DNA of 64,000 nucleotides from Alteromonas lipotrueae (GCF_019249215.1 NZ_JAESDI010000013.1:79252-143251), one strand, 5' to 3'; shown: positions 1 to 9,854, counted from the first letter of the stretch. A program made the numbers and translations. Notes: generated by a model from the letters alone, not told the origin.

Positions 1-574
1 TTTTACCTTCTAGATGACTGTGGTCGAAGCGGTTGTTCCTACCATACATAACAACCCACTTATCAGAGTTAAATTTGTCTGGATTACTGAATCCATCAAT
101 AACCACCTGAGTAACTCGAGAATGATAAGCAAGGTTGTCGTCGTTCTCTTTAAACGATACCACTTCACCTGTAGGGCTATATCCGTCTTTAAATACCAAG
201 CCTTCTACTACAAGATACTCACCTGCTAGTCGAAGGTTAGATAGCCCTGATAACACAACACCGCCGTTAGTTTGCGCTTTTAACGTAATGGGCTTTTCTG
301 GTGTACCGACACCTTTAAGTAAAATTTCAAAATCTTCCCAAACGCCATCAGCAAGTACAATGGTATCACCCGCTTTTAACGACTTAGTTTGTTTGAGAAA
401 TTGCTTTTTATCGGCAACTAAAATGCCATCTGATTGCGATACTTGTAACAAAGGATTGGATACATCGGTGCTGTCTTCTTTTGCACCAGCTTGTGGAGAA
501 GTTGAATTACAGCCAGCAACAAAGAGTAGGCTACAAGTGACTAAAACAGGAACAGAAAACACACTAGCATTCAT
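1..574 (-). CDS. PL6-family alginate lyase lipoprotein (partial, C-terminus outside window)
   Basis: The reading frame is open from the ATG at 574 to the window edge, giving the first 191 residues. The N-terminus is a lipoprotein signal with lipobox VAGC (Cys22). Next comes a stretch typical of chondroitinase-B/PL6 parallel beta-helix lyases: a KQF..A.....GDTIVLADG segment, then GTPEKPITLKA, and finally NNRFDHSHLEGK near the edge. PL6 enzymes cleave alginate by beta-elimination to unsaturated uronates. An outer-membrane or periplasmic lipoprotein location fits surface processing of polymer. The neighbouring SDR, HIBADH-like, KdgF-like and transporter genes support alginate rather than chondroitin as substrate. 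The catalytic Lys/Arg pair lies beyond the window and could not be checked. Confidence 0.85.
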   Translation of the reverse strand, partial: MNASVFSVPVLVTCSLLFVAGCNSTSPQAGAKEDSTDVSNPLLQVSQSDGILVADKKQFLKQTKSLKAGDTIVLADGVWEDFEILLKGVGTPEKPITLKAQTNGGVVLSGLSNLRLAGEYLVVEGLVFKDGYSPTGEVVSFKENDDNLAYHSRVTQVVIDGFSNPDKFNSDKWVVMYGRNNRFDHSHLEGK

Positions 575-800
575 GCAAACAACCTAAGTTATCTGAAAGA
601 CGATAATCGCCTTTATATGATTAAAGAAGGGGCTCTTCAAACATTTAACACTTGCATCAAGCTTAGGCAGCGACACCATATAACGAGCACTGATTAGTGG
701 CATGCAAAAAGTCAACAATGTTTCAACTCGAGCCGAAAGATACTAGGTATCAATGTAACCAACCCCACAACACAATGTCAACCAGTTGTTAACTTTCTAT

Positions 801-834
801 ATTACCAATTAATATACCTATTGATATTACCAAA
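801..834. promoter_or_regulatory. TTACCAA half-sites upstream of the PL6 lyase gene
   Basis: ATTACCAATT (801-810) and ATTACCAAA (826-834) lie about 230-260 bases upstream of the lyase start. The TTGGT/ACCAA core resembles operators of FadR-subfamily GntR uronate regulators such as UxuR/ExuR, whose palindrome centres on TTGGTATACCAA. Similar half-sites occur near the other alginate genes and the gntR gene in this window. Binding is inferred. Confidence 0.4.
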
Positions 835-902
835 CCAAAAAAGATAAATGTCACCTTGATTTAAATGAATTATATTAGTCTTTCAATTGTAAACCACACA
901 AA

Positions 903-930
903 AATAAAAGCCTCTAAGGAGGCTTTTATT
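903..930 (-). terminator. Rho-independent terminator after the SDR gene
   Basis: A 12-bp perfect stem (AATAAAAGCCTC / GAGGCTTTTATT) with loop TAAG lies just downstream of the minus-strand SDR stop. Plus-strand A-runs give U-runs on the minus transcript. The A/T flanks on both sides could also let it work in the other direction. Confidence 0.8.
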
Positions 931-989
931 TAACTATCGGTAATAATTTATCAACATCATCTATATTGAAAAAGTTCATTTGTTTATTG

Positions 990-1736
990 CTATGAGAAAA
1001 GCAAGCCTCCGTTGATATCTACATTATTACCGGTCATGTAGGAAGCATCATCACTCGTTAAAAATGCCACCAGCTTAGCCACTTCTTCAGATGTGCCTTC
1101 TCGTTTGATACAGGTTGCTCCCGCGACATTCGAACGGACAGTGTCTGGGGTGAAGGTGTCGTGAAACCCGGTAGAAATCATACCTGGGCACACTGAATTC
1201 ACGCGGATATCTGGCCCTAATTCTTTCGCTAACCCTCTTGTAAAGGTCGAGACAGCGCCTTTGGATGTTGCGTATGGAATAGCACCGCCACCACCACCAT
1301 CTCGTGCTGCTTGCGACGAGAAGGTGACAATTGAACTACCGGCTTTCATGTGAGGGATGACACCTTGCACCATCAAAAACAAAGACGTTAGGTTAATATC
1401 TAACACGTTGCGCCAATGCGCTAAATCCATTTCCAGTATCTTTTTACGCTCTACCAAACCACCTGAGACATGAACTAAGCAATTTATTGCCCCGTAGGTA
1501 GACAAAGTGGTTTCGACCGTATTATGAACATCGGCTTTTTGAGTGAGGTCTGCATGAATAGCAATGGCGTTACCACCGGCTGCTACTATTTTTTCAACAG
1601 TTTCTTTCGCCCTGTCGGCACTTGCTTGATACGTAATAACGACATTAGCACCACGAGCAGCAAGTTCTACTGCACAGGCAGCACCAATATCTCTGCCACC
1701 ACCCGCTACAATTGCAACTTTACCTGTCATCGACAT
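990..1736 (-). CDS. SDR-family oxidoreductase, candidate DEH reductase
   Basis: A 248-residue classical short-chain dehydrogenase. It has an N-terminal Rossmann glycine motif (AGGGRDIG, a variant of TGxxxGIG), catalytic Ser in TFSSQAA, YATSK with the Tyr and Lys, and the PG motif in NSVCPGMIS. In alginate-degrading bacteria, SDRs of this type reduce 4-deoxy-L-erythro-5-hexoseulose uronate (DEH) to 2-keto-3-deoxygluconate with NAD(P)H. The position between the PL6 lyase and the KdgF/transporter genes supports that role. A second candidate DEH reductase (the HIBADH-like gene at 2505) is divergent, so the two may differ in cofactor or substrate. Generic FabG-like activity cannot be excluded from sequence alone. 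Confidence 0.75.
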   Translation of the reverse strand: MSMTGKVAIVAGGGRDIGAACAVELAARGANVVITYQASADRAKETVEKIVAAGGNAIAIHADLTQKADVHNTVETTLSTYGAINCLVHVSGGLVERKKILEMDLAHWRNVLDINLTSLFLMVQGVIPHMKAGSSIVTFSSQAARDGGGGGAIPYATSKGAVSTFTRGLAKELGPDIRVNSVCPGMISTGFHDTFTPDTVRSNVAGATCIKREGTSEEVAKLVAFLTSDDASYMTGNNVDINGGLLFS

Positions 1737-2504
1737 GGTCTTATCTCCCGAAGTTCATGTTTCAATTTATGTAGATATTCACGCGAAAGGCTCGTTGATA
1801 GTAAACCAGTGAACTGGATGACTCGAATCTGTGGCGAAAACTGCTAGAATGAATATCTGAATCTGGTTTAACCCTCAACCTGTTCAAAGACTAACCAAGC
1901 CTACGATAGTCGTCAACCCTCCAGCAAACTACTAGTTACCAATTAAAATTACCAAATAGATCAAGATATTCACGGTTATTAAACATTTAAAAAACACCAC
2001 CTATTAAGAATAAAAACCATATATATTAATCTTATAGAGCAACATTATCACTTAAAGGTTACTTTTAAGATAAAGAATTTTTTTAACCGAAAGTTCAAAA
2101 TCAAGTTAAAAAACAAACCAAATTAGCACCTCTCTTTAATTATTGGTTGACAATATGGCATGATACTAATAATGTTTTTGATATGCTGATTGGTTCAATA
2201 AGAAAAATGAACTGTCATCATACTAGTCGATAAGAGACACGAATTAAGTTTGGCATTGGTTAATGGTGAATATTTAATTGGTAAGTGGTCTTTTGGTAGG
2301 AAGCATTTATTGCCCCTTTATTTTAGTGGGTACATCTATCAATAGTCACACTGTTCGACACAGAACCCAATTATTTAGCGAGACGTTAATCTCAGCTCAA
2401 ATTACTTATTAAATTAATTAGAAGCAAGATAGCGCACTCGGCTATGAAGTGAAGTTCACATCACTCTCAGTACAGCCTGCGCCATGATATTTTAGGAGTT
2501 ATAC
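1737..2504. promoter_or_regulatory. Divergent AT-rich control region with several TTGGT/ACCAA half-sites
   Basis: This 768-base gene-free stretch separates the divergent SDR and HIBADH-like genes. It holds GTTACCAATT (1935-1944), AATTACCAAAT (1947-1957), ATTGGTTGACA (2143-2152 region), ATTGGTTCAAT (near 2189), ATTGGTTAA (2255), AATTGGTAAG (2276-2285) and TTTTGGTAGG (2291-2300). TTGACA at 2147-2152 could be a -35 element overlapped by a half-site, but the -10 match downstream is weak. The cluster fits control by the GntR regulator encoded at 36212. No convincing gene is present. Confidence 0.45.
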
Positions 2505-3383
2505 ATGTCAAAACCTGTCATCGGTTTCATCGGTCTAGGCCTTATGGGCGGCAATATGGTCGAAAACTTACAGAAGAAAGGCTACGAGCTTAATGTAATG
2601 GACCTTAACAAAGATGCGGTAGCAGCATGTGTTGCAAGAGGTGCCAAGGCAGTTTCTTCGGCTAAAGAGCTAGCTGAAGCATCTGATATCGTTATGCTTT
2701 GTTTAACCACTTCAGCCATTGTCGAAAAAGTAATGTATGCAGAAGATGGCATCCTTGCAGGCATGAAAGAAGGTTCTGTATTAGTAGACTTCGGTACTTC
2801 TATTCCAGCATCTACTCGCAAGATTGGTGCTGACCTAGCAGAGAAAGGCGTTGGTATGATTGACGCACCGCTTGGTCGTACACCCGCTCACGCTAAAGAT
2901 GGTTTGCTTAATATTATGGCTGCGGGCGATATCGATACCTTCAACAAGGTTAAGCCTGTATTAGAAGACCAAGGCGAGAACGTTTTCCACCTTGGCGCAT
3001 TAGGTGCTGGTCATACAACTAAGTTAATTAATAACTTCATGGGTATGACAACGGTATGTGCAATGTCTCAAGCATTTGCTGTTGCTGACTTAGCTGGCGT
3101 AGATCGTCAACAACTTTTCGACATTATGTCGACAGGTCCGTCTAGCTCACCATTCATGCAGTTCTGTAAGAACTATGCCGTTGATGATGTAAGTGATCTT
3201 GGTTTCTCAATTGCAAATGCGAATAAAGATCTTGGCTATTTCTTACAAATGGTAGAAGACTTGGGAACACAGTCTAAAATTGCAGAAGGTTCGTCTTCTA
3301 ACTTACAGGCTGCGTTTGAAGCTGGCATGGGTAACGGAAACGTACCAGAGATTTTTGACTACTTTCTAAAGTTAAAAAAGTAG
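2505..3383 (+). CDS. beta-hydroxyacid dehydrogenase (HIBADH/GlxR-like), candidate DEH reductase
   Basis: A 292-residue member of the 3-hydroxyisobutyrate/tartronate-semialdehyde dehydrogenase family. The N-terminal dinucleotide motif is GFIGLGLMGGNM, the substrate-binding region contains DAPLGRTPAHA, and the catalytic Lys lies in GAGHTTKLINN. Members of this family have been reported as DEH reductases in alginolytic vibrios. The neighbouring KdgF-like and MFS genes suggest the same role here, either beside or instead of the SDR at 990. The ATG at 2505 follows TTTTAGGAGTTATAC, a good ribosome-binding site. Tartronate semialdehyde reduction is the main alternative. Confidence 0.75.
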   Translation: MSKPVIGFIGLGLMGGNMVENLQKKGYELNVMDLNKDAVAACVARGAKAVSSAKELAEASDIVMLCLTTSAIVEKVMYAEDGILAGMKEGSVLVDFGTSIPASTRKIGADLAEKGVGMIDAPLGRTPAHAKDGLLNIMAAGDIDTFNKVKPVLEDQGENVFHLGALGAGHTTKLINNFMGMTTVCAMSQAFAVADLAGVDRQQLFDIMSTGPSSSPFMQFCKNYAVDDVSDLGFSIANANKDLGYFLQMVEDLGTQSKIAEGSSSNLQAAFEAGMGNGNVPEIFDYFLKLKK

Positions 3384-3797
3384 ATCCTGTCTGAGCTACT
3401 AGGGTGCTTGATGCCAACCAATAACTCATGCTGGTTAGTGTTAAGCCCCTCGTTATATTTCAATTTATAAAGCAAATAGCAAAACTACTGTGATTTTTGG
3501 GGTTACAAGGCAATAACGAAAGCACACGACTGTCGTTAATGTGCTGTGAAGTTAACCGAACTCTTACTGTGTGAGTAACTGAACTGTTTCATTAACAATA
3601 AAAAGTGAGGTAACACCCTATCTGCTTCTTTTCCTATATCACACAATTAAGATCCCTTTCTTCTTGCGTATTTGCTTCGTTTGGTAACAACACACCTCAC
3701 AAAGACACTCGTTTCAAATTCACATAAGAATTCAAACCCTATTTGTTAAATGGTAGACCGCCATTTAAGAGCTATTTAATTATTAGGAGCAAGTAAA
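3384..3797. other. Intergenic region before the KdgF-like gene
   Basis: A 414-base AT-rich gap with no credible gene. The only structured element I see is the inverted repeat at 3746-3768, listed separately. A promoter for the cupin-transporter pair probably lies here, but I cannot place it. Confidence 0.4.
3746..3768. promoter_or_regulatory. Inverted repeat TTAAATGG-N7-CCATTTAA upstream of the KdgF-like gene
   Basis: Perfect 8-bp arms (3746-3753 and 3761-3768) flank a 7-nt spacer. The inner GGTAGACC is a second small palindrome with the GGT/ACC core of the other candidate GntR sites. It ends 29 bases before the ATG, so it could be an operator or a leader hairpin. Confidence 0.4.
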
Positions 3798-4142
3798 ATG
3801 CAAAAGCAAAGCGCACTTTTTTTATCCGGCAACGAAACTGAAATAGAAGATATCGGCGGCGGGCTAAAACGCCAAATGCTTGGATACAACGAAGAATTAA
3901 TGATGGTTAAAGTCTTTTTTGACAAGGGCGCAGAAGGGTACGTGCACGCGCACAGACACTCTCAAGTCACTTACGTTATTGAAGGCGAATTCCACTTCAG
4001 CATCAATGGCGAAGTAAAAGTGATGAAGCCAGGTGATAGCTGCCTTATTCCTCCTCATGCAGATCACGGCGCAGTTTGTCCTACTGGTGGTATATTAATT
4101 GACACCTTTAGTCCTCCTCGCGAAGACTTTTTAGAGGAATAA
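3798..4142 (+). CDS. kdgF: KdgF-like cupin, uronate linearisation
   Basis: A 114-residue single-domain cupin. The metal-binding motifs are HAHRHSQVTYVIEGEF (His ligands and Glu) and PGDSCLIPPHADHGA with the distal His. KdgF proteins speed the ring opening of 4,5-unsaturated monouronates from pectin or alginate to linear ketoacids (DKI or DEH). The gene starts after TTAGGAGC and ends four bases before the transporter start, so the two are probably one transcript. Domain assignment is strong. The specific KdgF role is inferred from size, motifs and context. Confidence 0.8.
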   Translation: MQKQSALFLSGNETEIEDIGGGLKRQMLGYNEELMMVKVFFDKGAEGYVHAHRHSQVTYVIEGEFHFSINGEVKVMKPGDSCLIPPHADHGAVCPTGGILIDTFSPPREDFLEE

Positions 4143-4146
4143 AACT

Positions 4147-5442
4147 GTGAAATTAAATGGCTTACGTTGGTGGGTAATCGCATTAATTGCGCTTGCCACT
4201 GTGATTAACTATATCGACCGTCAGGCACTTAGCGTGTTGTGGCCTGATATTGTTGAAGAGTTATTTCCGGATGAATCAGCGTTAGAACGCAAGCAAATTT
4301 ACGCTAATATTTCTATTGTATTCGTATTTGCTTACGCGTTTGGGCAAGCCATTTTCGGTAAAATTTTTGACTGGGTAGGTACCCGCTTAGGCTTTGTGCT
4401 GTCTATCGGCGTATGGTCGTTGGCCACCATTGCCCATGCATTTGCACAGGGCGTACTAACCTTTAGCCTCTTTCGCGCCATATTAGGCATTGCTGAGGCA
4501 GGCAACTGGCCAGGTGCTGCGAAAGGAAATGCAGAATGGTTTCCTACCAAGGAACGTGCTCTTGCGCAGGGTCTTTTCAATTCAGGCGCTGCCATTGGTG
4601 GCATTGTTGCCATCCCCTTAATTGCATTTTTAACCGTTTATTTCAGTTGGCAAATGCTGTTTGTTGTTGTGGGTGCAGTAGGATTACTGTGGTTAATTCC
4701 TTGGTTAATTCTGGTGAAAGCACCACCTGGGGCACACCCTTGGATTACTGACGAAGAGCGTGAGTATATCCTTACTGGCCAACGTCAAACTACGATGTCA
4801 GCAGACATGGTTGAAACAGATGTAGAAGAATACAACCCTTCTACCGGTGAACTACTTAAGCGTAAACAGAGCTGGGGCGTTATTTTAGCGTCTGCTGCTA
4901 TTGACCCTATTTGGTGGCTGTTTGTATTTTGGATCCCCATTTACCTAAATGAAGTGTATGCCATGGATGTAAAATCTATTGGTATTTACGGCTGGGTACC
5001 TTATGTGGGCGCTTGGTTTGGCGGTTTACTTGCCCAAAATAGACTTAAGGCCGGATGGAATACAGATAAAACTAGAAAGCTGACCATAACGCTTGGTTGT
5101 TTAATTATGCTTCCATCGCTTTTAGCCATGTCGCAACCGGGTTCTCCTACCATGGCGGTTATTATCATGGCGGTCATCTTGTTTGGTTTTCAAACCGCTA
5201 TTGGCAATGTACAGACACTACCAAGCGATTTGCTAGGCAAAAAAGCCGTAGGCACCTTGGCTGGTTTTTCAGGCATGGCTGCAAAGTTAGGGGCGGTTGG
5301 GTTAACCGCATTGGTCCCTTACCTTACCGCCGATGGTAACTATGCCCCTGCGTTTATTATTGGTGCTTCGCTCGCCATTGTCGCAATGGCTGCGGTATGG
5401 TTATTGATTCCTAAAATTGAGCCACTGAAAAAGCTAGACTAA
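4147..5442 (+). CDS. MFS hexuronate/oligouronate transporter (ExuT-like)
   Basis: A 431-residue major facilitator protein with about 12 hydrophobic segments. The N-terminal NYIDRQALSVLWPDI is typical of the anion:cation symporter (ExuT/GudP) subfamily. A cytoplasmic central loop falls around residues 205-245. The start is a GTG at 4147, supported by AGAGGAA at 4133-4139 inside the end of kdgF. It probably imports unsaturated uronate monomers or DEH across the inner membrane by proton or sodium symport. Substrate is inferred from the neighbours. Confidence 0.8.
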   Translation: MKLNGLRWWVIALIALATVINYIDRQALSVLWPDIVEELFPDESALERKQIYANISIVFVFAYAFGQAIFGKIFDWVGTRLGFVLSIGVWSLATIAHAFAQGVLTFSLFRAILGIAEAGNWPGAAKGNAEWFPTKERALAQGLFNSGAAIGGIVAIPLIAFLTVYFSWQMLFVVVGAVGLLWLIPWLILVKAPPGAHPWITDEEREYILTGQRQTTMSADMVETDVEEYNPSTGELLKRKQSWGVILASAAIDPIWWLFVFWIPIYLNEVYAMDVKSIGIYGWVPYVGAWFGGLLAQNRLKAGWNTDKTRKLTITLGCLIMLPSLLAMSQPGSPTMAVIIMAVILFGFQTAIGNVQTLPSDLLGKKAVGTLAGFSGMAAKLGAVGLTALVPYLTADGNYAPAFIIGASLAIVAMAAVWLLIPKIEPLKKLD

Positions 5443-5842
5443 GCTAAGTACTGACGATGGCTACAACATACGTTGTGGCCATTTACCTGCAGGCTTGAAT
5501 GTCTTTTTGAAGTAATAGCCTCAAATAGCAGCAACCTACACAATACTTTCCGCCCAAACCCTCTACCTAATACAAACTCTCTACCTAATAACGTGCCCGC
5601 CTATTTTAGAATAAATAGTGGCTACATAACTTACACCTGGCTTCGTATTTTCCATGCTAATGTAAAGCGGCTTTACACTTTATTGCAGGCAATAGCACTT
5701 TATTTACGCTAGGATAGCGCCTCAGAATACCGCCTAAATTTCACCTATTATGCTATCGAGCTTGGCCGACGCTCACCTTGCTTCTTAGTTTACTGACTTA
5801 CTAGCTACAGCCCGGTAGATTTCTACTTCAGAGGAAAATCTT
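5443..5842. other. Intergenic region between transporter and DUF2780 genes
   Basis: A 400-base region with one hairpin (5457-5482) just after the transporter stop. The remainder shows no coding signal I trust. Confidence 0.4.
5457..5482 (+). terminator. Hairpin after the MFS transporter gene
   Basis: ATGGCTACAAC (5457-5467) pairs with GTTGTGGCCAT (5472-5482), 11 bp with one G-U. The T-tract behind it is weak, so termination is likely but not certain. Confidence 0.5.
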
Positions 5843-6406
5843 ATGAAAATTTTATCTTTATTCGTTATTGCTACATTATCATTCTCGGCACACGCTTCTG
5901 CCAACGACACGCTTAACAAACTTAACGGTATGTTGGGTGATGCCACTATTCCATCTTCACAAACCACAGAAGCGGCTGAGGCTAGCTCGATGGATGTGTC
6001 TAGTTTGGTAAGTATGGTGTCAGAAAATTTGGGCGTAAGTGAAACACAATCTGAAGGCGGTTTAGCATCTATTTTTGATTATGCTAAAGGCAACCTGACG
6101 ACTTCTGATTATTCAGAACTTGCCAGTGCGATCCCTGGTTTAGATTCTTTATTAGAAAACGTACCTTTAGTTGCAGCAGATTCTACAAATAGCGGCTCAA
6201 CCATGTCTGGACTACTAAGTAAAGCCTCTGAATACAGCAGCTCTCTAGGCTCTATTAACGAATTAAAGCAACAATTCGATGCACTTGGTTTAGATGCAGA
6301 TATGATAAGCAGCTTTATCACACAAATTAACACTTACCTGAACAGCAATGAAGAAACACAATCTTTACTTCAGTCTGGCTTAGGTAATTTAGCCTCAATG
6401 CTTTAA
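5843..6406 (+). CDS. Exported DUF2780 (VcgC/VcgE-like) protein
   Basis: A 187-residue protein with a cleavable signal peptide (about residues 1-20, ending AHASA). It is rich in Ser, Leu and Ala, with repeated amphipathic helices such as LNKLNGMLGDA, LKQQFDALGLDADMISSFITQIN and a C-terminal LLQSGLGNLASML. The pattern matches the DUF2780 family, secreted or periplasmic proteins of Vibrio and Alteromonas with no established function. A rho-independent terminator follows directly, so it appears monocistronic. The start is supported by AGAGGAAAATCTT upstream. Confidence 0.7.
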   Translation: MKILSLFVIATLSFSAHASANDTLNKLNGMLGDATIPSSQTTEAAEASSMDVSSLVSMVSENLGVSETQSEGGLASIFDYAKGNLTTSDYSELASAIPGLDSLLENVPLVAADSTNSGSTMSGLLSKASEYSSSLGSINELKQQFDALGLDADMISSFITQINTYLNSNEETQSLLQSGLGNLASML

Positions 6407-6417
6407 TATTTATTTTT

Positions 6418-6468
6418 GGCGGCTGTATTAGTGATTGACCTATGCCATCACTTATTCGCCGCCTTTTT
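6418..6468 (+). terminator. Rho-independent terminator after the DUF2780 gene
   Basis: GGCGGC (6418-6423) pairs with GCCGCC (6458-6463), with inner arms TTAGTGAT/ATCACTTA, followed by TTTTTCTCTT. It lies upstream of the DUF748 start, which argues against an earlier start for that gene. Confidence 0.8.
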
Positions 6469-6497
6469 CTCTTCTATTTAATACGTCTAGAATAATT

Positions 6498-9400
6498 ATG
6501 CCCATAAAAAACTTAACCACCTCATTTAAGCAGCAACCTAAATGGCGGCGTATTGCTACCTACTTTCTGTTGGCATACTTATTCTACGCGTTAATACTGG
6601 GCCTTGTTGCGCCTATGGTTCTTGAATCCAAAGCACCAAAAATATTGAGTGAACAGTTAGGCCGAAATGTCAGTATCGAAAGTATTCGTATCAATCCTTT
6701 CTTGCTACGCGCCAGGGTGTCTGGATTTTCTATCGAGGAAGCCAGTAACGACGAACCATTTATTGCGTTTACACGGCTTGAAGTTGATGTGGGCTTTTGG
6801 CAAACCCTATTCAGCTTTACCCCTACCCTAGAACACTTCTACCTAAATGCGCCTTATGCACACCTTGCGAGGGTATCGGAAGGAGATACCTCACCAGGGT
6901 CTAATCAAAATACCACCGTATTTAATTTTTCTGACATTATAGATACGCTCGCTAAAGCTAATGAGGATACAACCGAGCCTGAAGCGCAAGGGCAAAGCGA
7001 AATACCTCATATTCGCCTGGGAGAATTTCGCCTGAGCAATGGCCATATTTCAGTAGCCGATAATGTCACCGACACACAACTTGATTACCCAGAACTGTCG
7101 TTCACATTGACCAATCTTGATACCTTCGCCAGCTCTTTGAATGTAGATGCAGTCAATAGTCCGGCTCATGCAGATGATACTAGTGCGAATAGCACTGTGG
7201 ATAACAACCAAGACAAATCCGCTAATCATTATGCGTTTACCTTAGCGACCACCGAAGGCGGCAGCGTTCAATTCGATGGGCAGTTTCAGCTGTCTCCCAT
7301 AGATATAGCGGGTAGTTTTGAGGTTAGCCAAATTGCATTAGCCCCGCTTTGGCCATTATCTGATGACGTGATTAATGCAAAAATAACAAACGGCGCCCTA
7401 AGTTTTTCCCTCAATTATCATCTATCACAAGACAATAATGATTTTCGCTTTCAAGCAAATAATGCCGACTTATCTTTGTCTCAATTCGTTATCTCAGACA
7501 AAGAAAGCCCTAGAATTAAGCTTACTGAATTACGTGTTAGTGACATAAAGCTAGATACCAAAACCCAGCAGGTTGATGTTACCAATGTTAGCTTAGAGCA
7601 ACCTTGGGTAAGTGCTCAAATCGACAAGTCGGGCGTAGATTTAGTATCAATGTTTACCCTAAAAGGGCGTGATGAAAATGCCCCGCCAGCGGCTACGAGC
7701 ACACCGTCAACAACAGTGGCAGCAGCTACAAAAAACTCACCTGCGACGCCACCATCAACCGCAACAGCGCCAACTTCATCAGGTTTTAGCGCTAGCTCAG
7801 CTTCTGTGAATTCCGCACAAAGTAACAAAGCGGCGTGGCGGGTAGTACTGCAAACGTTCGCGCTAAACGGTGGCGACGTACTCATACAAGAAGGTATGGT
7901 TTCTGACGGGGTTAACTGGCGAGTATTTCCGCTAAATTTAACCACGGGCGTGATAGATTCTACCCTTACAACCCCAATCGATTACACTATTGATATGAAG
8001 CTCGGTGGCAGCCTAGCGCAATCTTCCACTTCAAGCCTATCAGCCACGCCATCGATAGCCCCACCCGCTTCATCAATAAGCAGTAAAGGCGCTATTTTGG
8101 CAAATGTTCAAGCCGTGTCGGGTACTATTGATATCCGCCAGTTCGGCCTTTCCCAACTTCAGCCTTATGTGGGGCAGTATTTAAATCTTGCTCTTGAAGA
8201 TGGCAGTGCAGATCTTTCAGGTAGTTTTGAAGCCAACAGTGACAGTAAAGTAATATTTGATGGGCAGGCGAGCATAGCGTCACTTACGGTTATCGATGAC
8301 TTAAAGCAAGAGCCTTTGCTGCAATGGGCCGACTTTCAAGTCAAAGGTATTAAGTATAATTCTACTGACAGCACCCTTTCTTTAGAAAAAATCACGCTGG
8401 ACAAACCCTACGCTAAGCTTCTGATTGCAGAAGATAAAAAAACTAATTTCAGCAATATTCTCATTGACCAAACCGCTTCAACATCTCCTCCTACTTCCAC
8501 ACCAGTAGTGGGTTCTGATACCCAATCTGAATCAAATCAGGAAGCAAACCCCACCGCTGGAGAAGAAGCGTCTGCGCTTGTTATCCGCATTGATGAAATA
8601 GTCTTTAATGATGGCAGCGCCTACTTTGCTGATAACTCTTTACGCCCCCGTTTTGCATCCGGTATTGAACGCTTAAACGGCAGTATTACCAAGCTTTCAT
8701 CAAATGCCGACACCGCCGCCAATGTTGACGTAAAGGGCAAAATAGATGGCTATGCGCCAGTCGCTTTGTACGGCGCGATTAACCCATTAATAGATGATAT
8801 CTTTTTAGACCTCACCTTCACCGTAGAGGGTGCTGAACTAACGTCTGTAAACCCTTATTCAGGTACCTATATGGGGCACTTTATTGATAAAGGTTTATTG
8901 TCCCTCGATATACAGTATTTATTGGAGGATAACCAATTAGCGGGCAATAACCATGTAGTCATCGACCAACTTACCTTAGGTAGGAAAACAGACTCTGACC
9001 AAGCGCTTAGCTTACCGCTTGGGCTGGCCATAGCTTTATTAGAAGACTCAAACGGTGTTATCGATCTAGGTCTTGAAGTGTCTGGTGATTTAGATAGCCC
9101 AACCTTTGGGTTTGGCTCTATCATATTAAAAGCAATTGGGAACTTGATCACGAAAGCGGTGACTGCACCATTTTCGTTGTTAGCGAACTTAGTCGGCAGC
9201 GACGACGATGAGCTTAACGAGATTGACTTCACGCATGGCGCATCACAGTTAACTGATGTTGCATCAAGTAAACTCTCTACCCTCGCAGATGCGCTATCAA
9301 AACGCCCAGGGCTTCGCGTGAATATTGAAGGCACTGTAGATGAAGTACCTGACGCTTATGAACTAGCAGAACAGAAACTGCAACAACAGCTGTTGGCTCT

Positions 9401-9854
9401 TTCTGGCCAAGAGGCGCTCCCAGAAAGCTTGTCGCCAAGTACCATGCCGATAAGCGGCCCTCTCGCTGACGCATTAAGTGAGTTATTCGTTAGCAGCACC
9501 GGCAAAACAGTAGAAGAAGAACGCGTAGTGGTAATAGCTAAATTGCAGCAAAACGATACCGGTGACAATAAAGGTAAAGATACTGCAAATAGCGAAACAA
9601 CACCTGTTCAAGTAGCACCTGATGCCGCACAAGTTGAACAAGCGCTGTATATCGCCATGTACAACCAAGTAAGAAGTGCCATTGACATACCGAAGCGGGA
9701 ACTTGCCCAATTAGCTGATGCGCGCGCCAAAACGGTGAAGAACTTCTTGGCAAATGACCTTGCGGTTGACGCGAATCGTTTGTTTTTGCTGAATAGTCGA
9801 CAACACTTACAGCTTAAAAAGAGCGGCGTAGCATTAACGCTTGAAGCTAACTAG
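6498..9854 (+). CDS. DUF748 (AsmA-like) large membrane-anchored protein
   Basis: An open frame begins at 6435, but the ATG at 6498 (MPIKNLTTSF) lies after the terminator and directly precedes one N-terminal membrane helix (about residues 19-40), giving about 1118 residues. The helix is followed by the AsmA-type start LSEQLGRNVSIESIRINPFLLRARV. The body is a long beta-rich periplasmic repeat with low-complexity Ser/Thr/Pro/Ala linkers near residues 395-450. A C-terminal DUF748 section follows (FTVEGAELTSVNPYSGTYMG, then VIDLGLEVSGDLDSP). AsmA-like proteins are proposed to bridge the envelope and move or organise lipids. The specific role here is unknown. Confidence 0.8.
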   Translation: MPIKNLTTSFKQQPKWRRIATYFLLAYLFYALILGLVAPMVLESKAPKILSEQLGRNVSIESIRINPFLLRARVSGFSIEEASNDEPFIAFTRLEVDVGFWQTLFSFTPTLEHFYLNAPYAHLARVSEGDTSPGSNQNTTVFNFSDIIDTLAKANEDTTEPEAQGQSEIPHIRLGEFRLSNGHISVADNVTDTQLDYPELSFTLTNLDTFASSLNVDAVNSPAHADDTSANSTVDNNQDKSANHYAFTLATTEGGSVQFDGQFQLSPIDIAGSFEVSQIALAPLWPLSDDVINAKITNGALSFSLNYHLSQDNNDFRFQANNADLSLSQFVISDKESPRIKLTELRVSDIKLDTKTQQVDVTNVSLEQPWVSAQIDKSGVDLVSMFTLKGRDENAPPAATSTPSTTVAAATKNSPATPPSTATAPTSSGFSASSASVNSAQSNKAAWRVVLQTFALNGGDVLIQEGMVSDGVNWRVFPLNLTTGVIDSTLTTPIDYTIDMKLGGSLAQSSTSSLSATPSIAPPASSISSKGAILANVQAVSGTIDIRQFGLSQLQPYVGQYLNLALEDGSADLSGSFEANSDSKVIFDGQASIASLTVIDDLKQEPLLQWADFQVKGIKYNSTDSTLSLEKITLDKPYAKLLIAEDKKTNFSNILIDQTASTSPPTSTPVVGSDTQSESNQEANPTAGEEASALVIRIDEIVFNDGSAYFADNSLRPRFASGIERLNGSITKLSSNADTAANVDVKGKIDGYAPVALYGAINPLIDDIFLDLTFTVEGAELTSVNPYSGTYMGHFIDKGLLSLDIQYLLEDNQLAGNNHVVIDQLTLGRKTDSDQALSLPLGLAIALLEDSNGVIDLGLEVSGDLDSPTFGFGSIILKAIGNLITKAVTAPFSLLANLVGSDDDELNEIDFTHGASQLTDVASSKLSTLADALSKRPGLRVNIEGTVDEVPDAYELAEQKLQQQLLALSGQEALPESLSPSTMPISGPLADALSELFVSSTGKTVEEERVVVIAKLQQNDTGDNKGKDTANSETTPVQVAPDAAQVEQALYIAMYNQVRSAIDIPKRELAQLADARAKTVKNFLANDLAVDANRLFLLNSRQHLQLKKSGVALTLEAN

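Noticed and set aside
135..587. Plus-strand ORF in the first 600 bases
   Set aside because: It is antisense to the PL6 lyase frame, which has a lipoprotein signal and family motifs.
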